DNA of 64,000 nucleotides, taken from Bombardia bombarda (lineage: Eukaryota; Ascomycota; Sordariomycetes; Sordariales; Lasiosphaeriaceae). A program made the position numbers and the translations under genes. Below are positions 45,535 through 57,240 of this stretch, in pieces (within the stretch, counting starts at the first letter, position 1; each line of letters opens with the position of its first letter). The stretch spans positions 8,804,001 to 8,868,000 of the forward strand of contig JAULSR010000002.1 in assembly GCA_030512295.1 (NCBI GenBank). Reading direction: 5' to 3'. The notes beneath the pieces were generated by a model. The model was not told the origin of the DNA. It was given only the letters and a program-made list of their open reading frames with translations, and did not search any database.

Positions 45535-47577
45535 GTCATCATCATCACTTCTATCCTTGGCTTTTCTTTTTCCCGCCTTCTTGACCGGCTTTTTCACTTT
45601 CCCAACTCTCCCGCTCTCATCGTCCTCGGTCGTATTGGGGTCTTCGGCATCAACCGGTAGCTCTCTTGTCAATCTGTACTTCAAGAGCAGGTCGCCAAGG
45701 TGTTTGTCGATACTGTTGCCCTTGCGATTGTCGCGCATGCTTTGACGTTGGGGCGGGTCGAGCTCAAGATGCTGCTTGGTAAGTCTATACCATAACCGAT
45801 CTTGTGAAGGCTTCCTCACGCGTTCAAATCCCAACCTCTGGCCTATCTGCTGAACCCTTACTTGATGCTCCTTAGCGGTCTCTCCATACCTCTGCACTGC
45901 GTTGGCCTTGTGTCTGGCCAGCACTTCACGGCAGTGGTTTCTTTGATCAACTTTCCAGCGCTCGAAAGCAGATATCATCTTGCCCCTGTTGTCGCGGTTC
46001 AGTGCCATCGGGTTCGAGGTCTCGTGGCGCAGGGCCCGGAAGTCGCCCTGCACTGTAAAGCCGTGATATTTTTCCGATGTGTGGATCAGAGTGCCCAGAT
46101 CAAACATGCGTTCAAAACAGTAAAGATGGAAGAAGGCGGCGCAATGGAAAGGATCATAGTCTCTTGTCTGGTGGCCCTTTTTGTTCCAATGTTGGCCCGA
46201 CGTCCTATCCGAATACTCATCGATTGCCACGCGAAAATGACCCTTCTCGATTGTATTTAGGGGGTCTTTGCAGTAGTCGTAGCGGCATTTGCCGCCTCTT
46301 GCTTGGTCTTTGTATCGTTCCTTACTCTGAGCCGGAGTTGACTGGATCCACAAGGTCATCTGTTTTCTCCTCCGGCCCTTGAGGAACGCGATGAGAGTGG
46401 CTTTGTTGAATCGGATCTCTGGAACCAACTCCGCCGTGTGTCTGAAGTACCTGATACTAATCTCCCTGTTGTTGCCTCTGACGGTCCAGGGCTGGCAGTC
46501 CTCGAACTTCAGCCTTCTATACACATCGTCAGGGTCGTTGCCTGTGCCGTAGATCTTTGCTCCTACCCCCTTGCCTTTGAGTTCTTTCCTCGAATTTGCT
46601 ATCATCACAATCCTGATGTTGTCCGGCTCAGCCTCTGAGTCCACGTCTGGGACAGAGTATCCCCCTTGTCCACTCTGGCCAGTATAGAAGGGTTGTTGAA
46701 AAAGAGGCGGCCCAGGCGGCGATGGTTGAAAATTTTGAGTGCTTGGGCCTCCAAGGGGAGGTGTTAGACCGAACAACTGTATGGATTCGTTAGAGAGTTG
46801 GGTGCTATCTTGCGAGGGCAGAGAGGCCGCGGTTAAGTCGACGTTCTGCTGGTTAAGGTGTTCCGAGGGCTGGGAGGGCGGGAATAAGTCTTCGATCCGC
46901 TGGTCGAGTTCTTGCGTGTGGGCTAAGAGCCCCTCATCAATCTGCTGGTCGATGTTTTGCGAGGGCTGGGAGGGCGGGAATAAGTCTTCGATCCGCTGGT
47001 CGAGTTCTTGCGTGTGGGCTAAGAGCCCCTCATCAATCTGCTGGTCGATGTTTTGCGAGGGTTGGGAGGGCTGGAAAAAGTCTTCGATCTGCTGGCCGAT
47101 TCCCTGCGTGGGGTCCAAGAACGCCTCATTAATCTGCTGGCCGATGTTTTGCGAGGGTTGGGAGGGTAGAGGCAAGTCGTTGTTTTGCTGACCGGTGTTT
47201 TGCAAGGCTTGGGAGGGCAGAGACAAGTTGATATTTTGCTGGTTCGCACTCAAGGGTACAGGTGATGCTACGGGATTTTGGTTGGAGATGTTCAACATGT
47301 CATCATTGTTCGCCGTACCCAGCGTATTCCTAAGTTCTGGGTCAATTAACCAGTCGGGGGTATCGGTAAAGTGTTGATTCCTTGCATCGAAGTTCTCGCC
47401 AAAGCCATCGTCTGAACCGTCAAAAAGGTCATCATAAGGTTGATTTCCCATATCGAGGTTAGCGCCAGTACTATCGTTCAACTCGTCACCTAGCGCATTC
47501 TCGAGGTACCGTTCCATGTACGCTCTGTCCAACGCTGCGTTATCGGCCGCTGGGCTGTCCTGCTGATCTGAAGACAT
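45110..47577 (-). CDS. Unknown protein: acidic repeats, PARP-finger-like motif, poly-Asp
   Basis: I do not recognise a named family. The main frame 47577-45400 encodes 725 residues. Order: acidic N-terminus; 32-residue tandem repeats (about 145-260) rich in Gln, Pro and Ser; then a folded-looking domain (about 320-640). Here GKCRYDYC (Cys431, Cys436), TIEKGHFRVAIDEY and HLYCF (His484, Cys487) recall the Cys-x-Cys...IxKGxxR...HxxCF pattern of PARP-type zinc fingers. It ends in a basic patch, 14 Asp (GAT run), a Gly-rich patch and KRIKTSR. An alternative splice of 41 nt (donor GTAAGA at 45464, acceptor CAG at 45424) leaves phase 1. It joins to a frame ending at 45110, giving 808 residues with a helical, Gln/Lys-rich tail (LTRQQTEEFQKYLKTLPLDI). 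Which end is used cannot be settled by eye. A nuclear role is plausible. Confidence 0.68.
45477..45545 (-). repeat. GAT run encoding poly-Asp
   Basis: CAT/CAC triplets on the plus strand encode 14 Asp followed by Gly and Asp in the unknown acidic-repeat protein, just before its alternative splice donor. Confidence 0.9.
46867..47160 (-). repeat. 96-bp tandem repeats within the unknown gene
   Basis: Two nearly identical 96-bp copies (46867-46962 and 46963-47058) are followed by a diverged third copy and a shortened fourth. Because 96 is a multiple of three, they encode 32-residue protein repeats of the type QNIDQQIDEGLLAHTQELDQ. The near-identity of the first two indicates recent expansion or gene conversion. 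Confidence 0.95.
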
Positions 47578-49366
47578 GGCTGATTATTTTGTCGATATAG
47601 TTCCAAAGGGAATACAAGTCGAAGTGGGCAAAGCAAGCTGTAAGCTGCAATTTTACTTGAATCCCTTGAAAACTAGACAATGGCTAGATGGGCTCCTATG
47701 CTCTCATAAAAACAGAGCTTTGAAATCAAGGTGAATAGGTTTTCTTTTGTGGAATATCTATATAAGTCTATGGTCGACTGAATCTTCGACACTTGTCGAG
47801 GGGTTCGAAGACGTTATTGTTCGATAAACACAAAGACGACGATGTGTAGGTATATAAATAGACATGGCAGCCTCATGTGGCATCTGAAAGAAAACACACA
47901 AAACAAAGGTTTGGTGGTTCGCGAGAAGAAGTGCATGTCTTTTCGACTACAGTAAAATAAGAGGAACCAAGACCGGTAGAGACAAAGCAGCCCTGGATAG
48001 CATAGTAAAAAGTCAAGGCCAAAGAGAGAAAAAAACGAAACAAAGGCCCCCCCCTCATCAGCGTTTTTGCGCTGTTGTCTGAATCTAGAGAGGCATTAGC
48101 ATCTATATAGCTGGAAGTGTATTGTAACATTGCGGTAAAAGTGGTCCATAAGGTGCCATGAAAAGGGCAGAGTCAGGAGCTAGAGCTCGGAGCATGGTCT
48201 CAACATTGGAATTCAGAACAGGTCTGTGAGTTTGCGTGCATCTCATCATAATAGGACTAATGATTGAAGGGTTTGGGAAACGGGGGGAATCCAGGAGGAT
48301 GGAAGGGAAAATGCTTACCAGTTTGAGAAAAAATCAAATCCTTCCCATCAACGTCCATTACATGCACTCCCGTCCGTCGTACCTCGGCCAAGGTGCGAGC
48401 TACGCGCGGACGGGAGGCTGCGTGAGATGATGAGAGGAAGGAATTGAAGAGGAAGAAATTCTGCTCGCTCCCAGTTGAAAAGGCGGACGAGAGTTTTGAT
48501 CGAAATTTCGCGTCTCCACACAGCGTGGCGCCCCACATCGCTATGGGCTCGGAGTACGGCGGTAGGACGCCGGCTATTACAGGGTACCTACGCTTACCCC
48601 TCATTATATTATCCATACCCTATAAATGAATATTACTTGCTTTGAATTATTATGGTCTGCGCCATTGGTCGCACGTTACTTTGATATAATATTCAAGGAT
48701 GCATGTTAGCATAGCTCATACTCGCATACCTGCAAGTCTGCCATTATCTGGTTATTGCATATTCTCCTAAATTAGCTGTGATTGTTGTTTGACTTGACGA
48801 GTCGTTGCTCTACCTAGTCAGATAATATAATGAGCTGAAGTTTCTTTAAGTAGGAACCTAGAAATCAAGTAGGTGAGCTGTCACTAGGTACTCACTAACC
48901 AACGAGATGCTTGCGGGCAAACCGGTCTCATAACCGATATCAGTGGTTGAACAAGGTATCCAGGTGCAAAGTTTCAAGATTGCCCCGCCATCTGGCAAGA
49001 ACCGCGCAAGGGGGTCCGCGATTGGCACTAACCCGTCCCGAAAGGCAACCTACGTCACAACCCAACCCTTCCATACCTACCTAGGCAATCAGTCGACAAC
49101 CTGCGAATACAGGCCGCGGTGCTAACGCCGTCGCAAGCCCAGCACCCGAAACGATAGCGATCCATCGAGCCACCCAAACCTCCAGCTCGCACCATCGAGC
49201 ATTGCGCTTCTGTGGCCCCCGACTCCCCGTCCCCCTTGTGATATCGCGTCGTGTGATCCAATCGACGTCGCTGTCACCGCGCTCGTCAGAGCACGCCAGA
49301 GGACCACCCAAGAGGACGACGGGAAGGCATTGCTGACTGGGTTGCTGGGTGGTCACATCACAGACA
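47578..49366. promoter_or_regulatory. Divergent region between unknown gene and DIP2/CPS1-type gene
   Basis: About 1.8 kb with divergent promoters. Middle part (48590-48900) is AT-rich. The C-rich stretch from about 49060 to the start codon looks like the leader of the large plus-strand gene. No other gene, RNA or repeat family is recognised. Confidence 0.5.
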
Positions 49367-52300
49367 ATGGCCGACTCCAATTCCCTCGACCTTCAGGCGA
49401 AGCTGGACGACCTGGAGAAGGAGCTGGAGGAGGGCGACATCACAGAGAAAGGGTGCAGTGGACACTTCGTGATTCCATTGACGCCTTCCGTGAGCTAACA
49501 AGAGCCCTCTCTTCACAGCTACCACAAGCGACGCACACAGATCTTGTCGCAGTATGGATTCCAGAGCTTTGCGGACCAGCCTCGAAGCGGTCTCCGAGTA
49601 CACTCCCCCGACAGCTCGTCCCATCCATCCAGCGACGGCCACCGAGCTGCCACTCTCGCAGCCTTGAACGAGAACTCGGCCGACAGCCCATCGCCCGAAT
49701 CGAACATCTCGCCAGCCGATCAAGAATCCCAGTCGCCCCATTCACCCCCATACGGTCGTCCTGGATCCAATCCAGCCGCCCTTCTCGCCCCCGGCGGCCC
49801 TCTTGCCGATCACCGTCCAGCTCTGCGCGCCCACGACTCTCTCTTTCTCACTCCAGCCCCCCCAAATGAGGCACCCACAAGATCGGGCACTATGGTCTCC
49901 GGAGACTATGCCTTCAACCCCGAACATCTCACCGCCTATGCCGAACATGCCCAGCAGAACCCCTACGATAGCAGAACCGGGACCCTGCTGGACTCGCAAG
50001 CCTACTTCTCCGATTTTGCTGGCCAGCAAGCCTACGACCATCAGATGCCCCCCGGGGGCGAGTATGGCGGCCCCCAGAGATACTCGTCAGGCGATGCCTT
50101 TTCTCCCACTGCTGCAATGGCACCCCCCATGCTCACAGCAAGCGACCTGCCTCCGCCGGATGCACTCGAATACCAACTGCCTCTCGAGCCGCGCGAGGTT
50201 CCTTTTGCCATCCACGATCCCCATGATTCCCACACGCCAATGTCCAACTTTGACAACATTGCAGCCGTGCTGAGGCACCGTGGCCGGACAACCGCCAAGC
50301 TCCCAGCTTACTGGGTGCTGGATGCAAAGGGCAAGGAGATTGCCTCCATAACATGGGACAAGCTCGCCTCAAGGGCCGAGAAGGTGGCGCAGGTAATACG
50401 AGACAAGAGTTCGCTCTATCGCGGTGACCGCGTTGCCCTTATCTACCGGGATGCGGAAATAATCGACTTCGCTATCGCTTTGCTGGGCTGTTTTATTGCT
50501 GGTGTCGTTGCTGTGCCTATTAACGAGCTGCAAGACTACCAGAAACTAAATCTGATCCTCACCTCTACACAAGCTCATTTGGCATTGACTACCGATAATA
50601 ACCTAAAGGCATTCCAGCGTGACATAACAACACAAAGGCTGGACTGGCCCAAGGGTGTTGAGTGGTGGAAGACAAACGAGTTTGGAAGCTACCACCCCAA
50701 GCGGAAAGATGACGTCCCCCCACTGTCCGTCCCGGATCTTGCCTACATCGAATTTTCAAGGGCACCTACGGGCGACCTGAGAGGCGTGGTGCTAAGCCAT
50801 CGAACTATCATGCATCAAATGGCCTGCCTCAGCGCCATCATATCTACCGTTCCTAGTAACCGGCCCGCCGACACTTTTAGCAACACGTTGCGAGACAAGA
50901 ACGGCCGTTTAATAGGAGGTGGTGCAAGTAGCGAAATCCTGCTTTCTTATCTTGATCCTCGGCAAGGCATTGGCATGATCCTGGGAGTCTTGCTTACGGT
51001 ATATGGGGGCCATACGACTGTCTGGCTGGAAAACAAGGCCGTCGATGTCCCAGGCCTCTACGCACACCTCATTACAAAGTATAAGCCTACCTTGATGGTG
51101 GCCGACTATCCCGGGCTTAAGCGGGCGGCATACAACTATCAAGGAGATCCTATGACCACAAGGAACTTCAAGAAGGGCATGGAACCAAACTTTCAGACAG
51201 TAAAGCTCTGCTTGATCGATAGTTTGACCGTTGAGAGCGAATTTAACGAGCTCCTCGCCGACCGCTGGCTCCGTCCGCTGCGCAATACCCGAGCAAGAGA
51301 AATCGTTGCCCCCATGCTGTGTCTCCCTGAGCATGGCGGAATGGTGATCAGTATAAGAGACTGGCTTGGCGGCGAGGAGCGGATGGGCTGCCCCCTGAAG
51401 CTCGACACAGAATCCGACGAGGACTCGGAGGACGAAAAGGAGAAGGAAGAAAAGCCCGCCCCATCCAACGGCTTTGGGAGTCTTCTCGGCGGAGGGACAG
51501 CTACCGCAACGGAGCAGCGCGCTAAAACCGAGCTGAGCGAGGTCCTTCTTGACAGAGAGGCTCTGAAGACGAATGACGTGGTCGTGGTTGCTATCGGGGA
51601 CGAGGTCAGCAAGAAGGCTTCAACCGAGCCAGGGACTGTTCGTGTGGGAGCTTTTGGATATCCTATCCCCGATGCTACTCTTGCCGTGGTTGACCCCGAG
51701 ACTGGTCTCTTGGCTTCGCCGCACTCCGTGGGCGAGATCTGGGTTGACTCTCCGTCCTTGTCAGGTGGCTTCTGGGCGTTGCCTAAGCACACAGAGCAAA
51801 TATTTCATGCCAGACCTTATAGGTTTGAGGCAGGAAACCCAACACCAACCCCGGTCGAGCCCGAGTTCTTGCGAACAGGGTTGTTGGGCACCATCATTGA
51901 AGGCAAGATCTTTGTTCTCGGGTTGTATGAGGATCGCATTCGACAGAAGGTGGAGTGGGTTGAGCACGGCACTGAGATTGCGGAGCATCGCTACTTCTTC
52001 GTCCAACATATTGTTGTTGGTATCATGAAGAATGTGCCAAAAATCTACGACTGCTCGGCGTTCGATGTATATGTGAATGAAGAGCACCTCCCTATTGTTG
52101 TGCTCGAATCGCAGGCGGCGTCCACCGCCCCAGCTGCCAACGGAGGCCCCCCTCGGCAGTTGGACACGGCCCTTCTAGATTCCCTCGCTGAGAGATGTAT
52201 GGATGTTCTTATGCAGGAGAATCATTTGAGGGTATATTGTGTGATGATTACGGCTCCAAACGCCCTTCCACGAGTGTTGAAGAACGGACGTAGGGAAATC

Positions 52301-55042
52301 GGCAACATGCTGTGCAGAAGGGAGTTTGACCTCGGGAACCTTCCGTGTGTTCACGTCAAGTTTGCAGTTGAGCATGCCGTGCTCAACTTGCCCATTGGCG
52401 TCGACCCCATGGGCGGCATATGGTCTCCCATGGCTTCGAACTCGCGAGCAGACATTCTTGCCCCGGCCGACAAGCAATACTCGGGCATTGATCGCAGAGA
52501 GGTCGTGATTGACGACAGGACATCAACCCCGCTCAACAACTTTAGCAGCATCACCGATCTCATACAATGGCGTGTTGCCAGGCAGCCTGAAGAGTTGTCG
52601 TACTGCACTATTGACGGCCGTGGCAAAGAGGGCAAAGGGGTTACTTGGAAAAAGTTTGACATGAAAGTCGCAGCCGTTGCGGTTTACCTGAGGAATAAGG
52701 TTAAGATCCGTCCTGGTGACCACATTGTGCTGATGTACACACACTCCGAGGAATTTGTCTTTGCGGTGCACGCCTGCATCAATCTCGGCGCCATTGTCAT
52801 TCCTGTGGCGCCCATGGATCAGAATCGGCTGTCGGAGGACGTCCCGGCGTTCTTGCATCTGCTGGGTGATTATGGAGTAAAGGCTGTGTTGGTTAACCAG
52901 GAGGTTGATCACCTGTTGAAGTTGAAGCCTGTGGCTCAGCATCTTAAGCAGTCCGCTCAGTTCCTCAAGGTGTCTATCCCTAACGTGTATAACACCAGCA
53001 AGCCTCCAAAGCAAAATAGCGGCTTGCGGGACTTGAATATTACGATGGATCCGGCATGGGTTCAGCCAGGTTATCCTGTCGTGATCTGGACGTACTGGAC
53101 ACCCGACCAGAGGAGGATTGCAGTGCAGCTTGGTCATGATACGATCCTGGGCATGTGCAAAGTGCAGAAAGAGACCTGCCAAATGACGAGTTCCCGACCT
53201 GTTTTAGGGTGCGTGAGAAGCACAACTGGGCTAGGTTTCATCCACACCTGTCTGATGGGCATCTACATCGGCACACCAACCTACCTGCTATCGCCCGTCG
53301 AGTTTGCCCAGACCCCCCTCTCGCTATTCTTGATCTTGTCGAGGTACAAGATCAAGGACACATACGCCACACCTCAGATGCTTGACCATGCCATGAATGC
53401 GATGCCTGGCAAGGGGTTTACGTTGCACGAACTGAAGAACATGATGATCTCGGCTGACGCCCGGCCCCGCGTCGACGTGTTCCAAAAGGTCCGGCTGCAT
53501 TTTGCGGCCACGGGCCTCGACCGAACCGCCATCAACACCGTCTATTCTCACGTCTTGAACCCCATGATTGCCTCACGGTCGTACATGTGCATTGAGCCGA
53601 TCGAACTGTGGCTCGACACCAAGGCGCTCCGGCGTGGCCTTGTCTACCCGACGGATCCAGATCGCGATCCGAAGGCGCTGCTGATCCAGGATTCAGGAAT
53701 GGTGCCCGTCTCTACCCAGATCGCCATTGTCAACCCGGAAAGTCGCATGCTGTGCAGCGACGGTGAGTACGGTGAGATTTGGGTCGACTCGGAGGCCTGC
53801 GTCAAGTCCTTTTACGGATCCAAGGACGCGTTTGATGTGGATCGGTTTGATGGTCGGACGGTAGAGGACCCGAGCATTCGGTATGTGCGGACGGGCGATC
53901 TTGGCTTCCTCCACAGTGTCAGCCGACCGATAGGACCCGGGGGCGCGCAGGTCGATATGCAAGTTCTCTTCGTTCTGGGTAATATCGGCGAGACATTTGA
54001 GATCAATGGTCTGAGCCATTTCCCGATGGATATCGAGACTTCGGTGGAGCGTTGTCATCGCAACATTGTCCCTGGTGGATGGTATGCTTGAACGCCCCTT
54101 AATCCCATTTTAGTCTGTGATGTCATGCTAATGTTTTGTTTTCTTTCTAGCGCGGTCTTCCAAGCCGGGGGTCTTGTTGTTGTTCTTGTAGAGGTGGCGC
54201 GAAAGGCCTACCTCGCGTCTATTGTACCAGTCATTGTCAACTCCATCCTCAACGAACACCAAATTATCGTCGACATTGTCGCCTTCGTGAACAAGGGCGA
54301 CTTCCCGCGCAGTCGCCTGGGCGAGAAGCAGCGAGGCAAGATTCTGGCTGGCTGGGTGAGCCGTAAGATGCGCACAATGGCCCAGTTCGCTATCAAGGAC
54401 ATGGACAGCTCGGCGCTTGGGCTGCTCGGCACTTCGGGCAGTGAGCACCCCTCTAGTGAGGTCCACCGGGCCAGCATGGGCAGCTTCCGAAGCTCAGGTG
54501 GGCCCATGCCCGGCGCCGGGACGAGTAGTCTTCGCAACGTCGAGCACGCGCCCCGTATCCTAGAGCAGCGCGAGCTCGAGCAGCAGGCGTTGGATAGCAG
54601 CCTGACGCCGCCGCCACCGCCGGGCTTTGTGGAGATGCCGGCGAACGAGCGAGAGGTGGATAACGACCAGACGCCGACCAAGACCAACGCGCTGCCTTCG
54701 CATGGCTTTGAGCTGCCCGACTTTGATAGGTTCGGGAGTAGCGCGTCGCCGTCGCCGGTGGGTTCGAAGCCCGGGAGCTCGGCTGGGATGAGATATGCGG
54801 CGCCGGCGCCGGCGCCGCCGTTGATACGGTTGCCGGGGGTGGATGGGCGGGAGGCGCTGGATGAGTGGAGTATGAGGAGGGGGAGTCTCGGCGGGGCGAC
54901 CGGAGGTGGTGCGACGGGGCCGGCGAGGTTGGTGGATGATGATGATTGGAGTAGGGATGCGTTTATGTCGATGAATTTGGCGGGGACGATGGGGAGGGGG
55001 GTGGGAAGAGATAAGGAGGTGAGGTGGGAGACGGTTGAATAG
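49367..55042 (+). CDS. CPS1: DIP2/CPS1-type protein with two adenylate-forming-like domains
   Basis: Homologue type of DISCO-interacting protein 2 (yeast Cmr2), linked to diacylglycerol metabolism in yeast; filamentous-fungal members are called CPS1. Exons are 49367-49452, 49519-54081 and 54151-55042, giving 1846 residues. The first donor is GTGCAG, unusual but required: it joins DITEKG to YHKRRTQILSQYGF, the N-terminal DMAP1-binding domain (about 1-45). A disordered region follows. The first AMP-binding-like domain (about 270-900) has a degenerate core YIEFSRAPTGDLRG, and RTGLLG in place of RTGDLG. The second (about 1030-1640) has VIWTYWTPDQRR and an intact RTGDLGF. Intron 2 lies inside PGGCAVFQAGGLVVVLVE. 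The last 180 residues are low complexity. Both domains resemble fatty acyl-AMP ligases, but degenerate motifs make ligase activity doubtful for the first. The location is probably cytosolic or membrane-associated. Confidence 0.92.
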
Positions 55043-57240
55043 GTGTTGGTACTTGTGTGTTGAATTGGTTTATGGGGGTTGGATTATATGGTAATTGATT
55101 GTTAGAGAGGTAGGCGTCTCTCTACTTTGTCTATGTGCTGTTGTTTTGCGTTATTATACGAGGTCACTTGGCTACTGTTGTGCTTGCGGAGTAAGCGTTG
55201 CATTTGCGTTGTGTATCTGTTATTTTCTGCTCTTCTTCCTGGTTATGGGTTTCATTTCCAGTTGACTACGAGTTATTGTGTTCGATAGAGAAGAGGAGAG
55301 GAGAGAGACAGCTCAGAGGATAGTTGAAAATAGTAATGGAGGTTCATGGCCCCCGAGAAAATACCTTAGCCAATGTTCTGATGTTCAAGTGTACGAGTAT
55401 AACCATACATGTGACATAATACTATAGTACTCGGAATAGTCACTTATCCTTGAGGGTTTTCACGGTCTACTTCAATATTTTATCATATGCGAACGTGGTC
55501 GGCTCAGTATCAGCTACCTGGTTTTAGATATTTGAGTATTTCGGTGAAATGAAAGTATGGAGATGCCTCCAATTCGAATCCGCAGGAGGAAGTGGAAGTC
55601 AATAAACTCTTTTGTGATCGGACAGTTTTTGGCACCTCAAAGAAAGGTTTTATTCTCTTGTACCAAATGTCGTGATGTCTTGTAAGATTAATGGAAGGCA
55701 GTATCCATACAGTGTGTGAGCCTCAAGACCTTTATTCCACTTGAGGGCTATGGATTCGCGTTTCAGCCACCAACCACCAATTGGATCGCGACAACCCCAG
55801 TCAGGATTTGAAATCGTTGTTAGAATAAAGTAGTGGTTAGAGTTTCTAAATATAGACGATTTAAAAAGTCCTGGGATGTCGCCGCCAGGCTGGGTTCTTT
55901 GCGTTGGCAGTTTTCCTTTGTTCAATTCACAATGCAACATCGATCTTAGCGGGAACCATGCATCTTCCCTTGCAGCTCATTTGACTTGAATTTTTCTTTC
56001 AAGGTGAATGCTGACTGTCAATTTCCGCCGTGCTGTTATCGGCTTCTTGGTAGACCAACGACACCTAGCGCTTACGTGTCTTTGCTGCTGCTTGCTGTTC
56101 CCGACGCTGAGGCGCAGGGGGTGGACTGAGTGGGTTATGGGTTGATTTATGATTACACAGCTTAACATATGTACCTAGAAAATATTCGAGACAAGAAGAA
56201 AAAGCAAGAGGGCGATCGGCCACCTGAGTTGCTGCCTCTCGGGTTGAGTCAAATGTTGTGGCACCTTGTCGAGGGTGTGGGGGGGGGGGGGTTAAGTTAT
56301 TTTCTTCATGAGATTTTAGCTTGTTACACACTTGTTTCCTGCCGCTCGCTTGGTTGGGGAATACGAAGAGTTCGTCAAGTATTAGAACTAAATGAAGGCA
56401 GCGGGCGCGCGCTTATCAACTTGTTACCAAAAGTCTTTGCTTGCCAGGCCAGTTTACCGCTGAGTACTAACTGACGCACATGGCTGGAAAAGGCTGGGCG
56501 GGCTGAGCAAATGCAGCATGCAAAGCTCTATGCATGTGCGGTAGCGGCGCAGACAGAAACTGTGACGCTCACTCATTTGACCCAATCGGCACCGGCCATA
56601 GAAGGCCCCCAATTGGCAAGAGCGACGCTATCGACGGGTGTTGGGGTCACAAAATCCCAACCTGTCCTAATCTGTGCCAACCTGGATCCCAACCTGGCCG
56701 TCCCTTCCTGATTTACTGAATACCACAGCAATCTGTACTGAGGAGGCAGGCACGCCCAGGCACACAGGCAAACGATAGATGAGAGGACTCGTGCATAGCC
56801 ATCCCGCGCTGCTGCTGCAACTGCTGCTGCAACTGCTGCTACTGCTCTTTACTCTTTCCAAAAGACCACCACACCCACCCATCACCCATCACCCATCACC
56901 CATCTCCAATTTAGAATACGGATAGGGTGTAGTTCATTTTGCGACATCCCGCTCCCGCTCTTTCATTGTGCTTTGTATTGTGCCGCTCGTCGATGGGCGT
57001 ATTTTCCCTAGCCAGCTCATCCTCCTCTTCCTTCCTTCATATCCAGAAACCCCTCGTTCAAATGATGTGCGCAGCAACTTTTGCTTTTCAATTGTGCCTG
57101 GCCCGGTTGTAGGACGCTCACCATGCTCGACCTCATACGACGACGCCGTCCATTGTCTGCCCATGCTAGCCGGTTTCCAGTAATAATAGGACTATCGCTG
57201 GCGGACTCGCGATAGAATCACCTATTAATGGCCCCTGCAA
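55043..57240. other. Intergenic region, CPS1-type to HET gene
   Basis: About 2.2 kb without a supportable gene. Features are a G13 run near 56280, CTG-type triplets interspersed with CAA (about 56808-56845), and CACCCAT repeats (about 56872-56902) within the likely promoter of the HET gene. No tRNA or transposon remnant is seen. Confidence 0.5.
56808..56902 (+). repeat. CTG triplets and (CACCCAT)n in HET promoter region
   Basis: GCTGCTGCTGCAACTG-type triplet repeats are followed by three to four CACCCAT heptamers, about 340-430 bp upstream of the HET-domain start codon. Confidence 0.85.

Noticed and set aside
55565..55600. T-loop-like TTCGAATCC with flanking CCTCC/GGAGG
   Set aside because: Only a small inverted repeat; no cloverleaf can be drawn around it.
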